From NCBI GenBank assembly GCA_036496265.1, contig DASXLL010000381.1:1-14275 (forward strand): a stretch of DNA of 14,275 bases, given 5' to 3'. The stretch comes from CAYLLN01 sp036496265. Lineage in GTDB: Bacteria; Planctomycetota; Planctomycetia; Pirellulales; Pirellulaceae. The notes beneath the pieces were generated by a model that saw only the letters and a program-made list of their open reading frames with translations, was not told the DNA's origin and did not search any database. Shown in pieces: positions 14,129-14,275 of the stretch (within the stretch, counting starts at the first letter, position 1; each line of letters opens with the position of its first letter). Position numbers and translations under genes: made by a program.

Positions 14129-14275
14129 ATGCGCGGCGGGCGAAGTTGACATGATCAGAGAGGCGGTGGGCACAGCCTGAGTATTACCCACATTTGTATT
14201 GCGCATCTGCACCCCGGGCGAGGAGTAGGATTTTTTCGAAGCCGCGCCAGAGAGTGATCCAGCCGGGTTCGCCAT
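14129..14275. other. No supported gene to the window edge
   Basis: No gene is supported here. A minus-strand frame beginning with ATG at 14275 runs back through the terminator stem to 14075 and has no recognisable domain, so it is not called. A TTGACA at 14146-14151 has no matching -10 at the right distance. Confidence 0.5.

Noticed and set aside
14075..14275. 66-aa minus-strand frame starting at the window edge
   Set aside because: It runs through the terminator hairpin, has low-complexity composition and no recognisable domain.

Overview
The window looks like the chromosome of a planctomycete, probably of the Pirellulales type. The evidence is a secreted protein that combines an N-terminal IEPRDLL motif (planctomycete extracellular or LEPR-xLL type), a DNRLRE-like domain, tandem cadherin/Ig-like repeats and a C-terminal type I dockerin. 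The GC-rich coding style, often without Shine-Dalgarno sites, fits this. The taxonomic call rests on gene content only.

Positions 1-6155 hold the right-hand part of an integrative element inserted in the 3' end of a tRNA-Arg(CCT) gene. From the left come a membrane-anchored J-domain protein on the minus strand, running off the window edge and possibly cargo, and then a rightward gene series. That series contains a 273-aa protein of unknown function with a helical C-terminal domain, a 62-aa small protein preceded by a perfect inverted repeat that overlaps its ribosome binding site, an AlpA/excisionase-like HTH protein, a 65-aa basic protein, a RepA-like AAA_25 ATPase, a HicA/HicB toxin-antitoxin pair and a tyrosine recombinase. 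The recombinase reading frame runs into the tRNA gene and takes its last 20 codons from it, so the tRNA 3' end marks one attachment site. No second copy of the tRNA 3' end is visible to the left, so the other end of the element lies outside the window.

Right of the tRNA the sequence looks like host chromosome. Positions 6325-7863 encode an exported protein with two CxxCH heme sites, a Gly-rich linker and a porin-like beta-barrel. This porin-cytochrome fusion resembles the iron oxidase Cyc2 in outline and is the most interesting gene here. Positions 8155-11259 encode the large repeat and dockerin protein. Convergent to it is a minus-strand operon of an exported alpha/beta hydrolase, an SGNH hydrolase with inserted TPR-like helices, and a small DUF5989-like membrane protein (13896 down to 11311). 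Upstream of that operon, a noncoding stretch holds nested palindromes and what may be a stand-alone small RNA ending at a strong rho-independent terminator.

No CRISPR array, insertion sequence or rRNA was seen.
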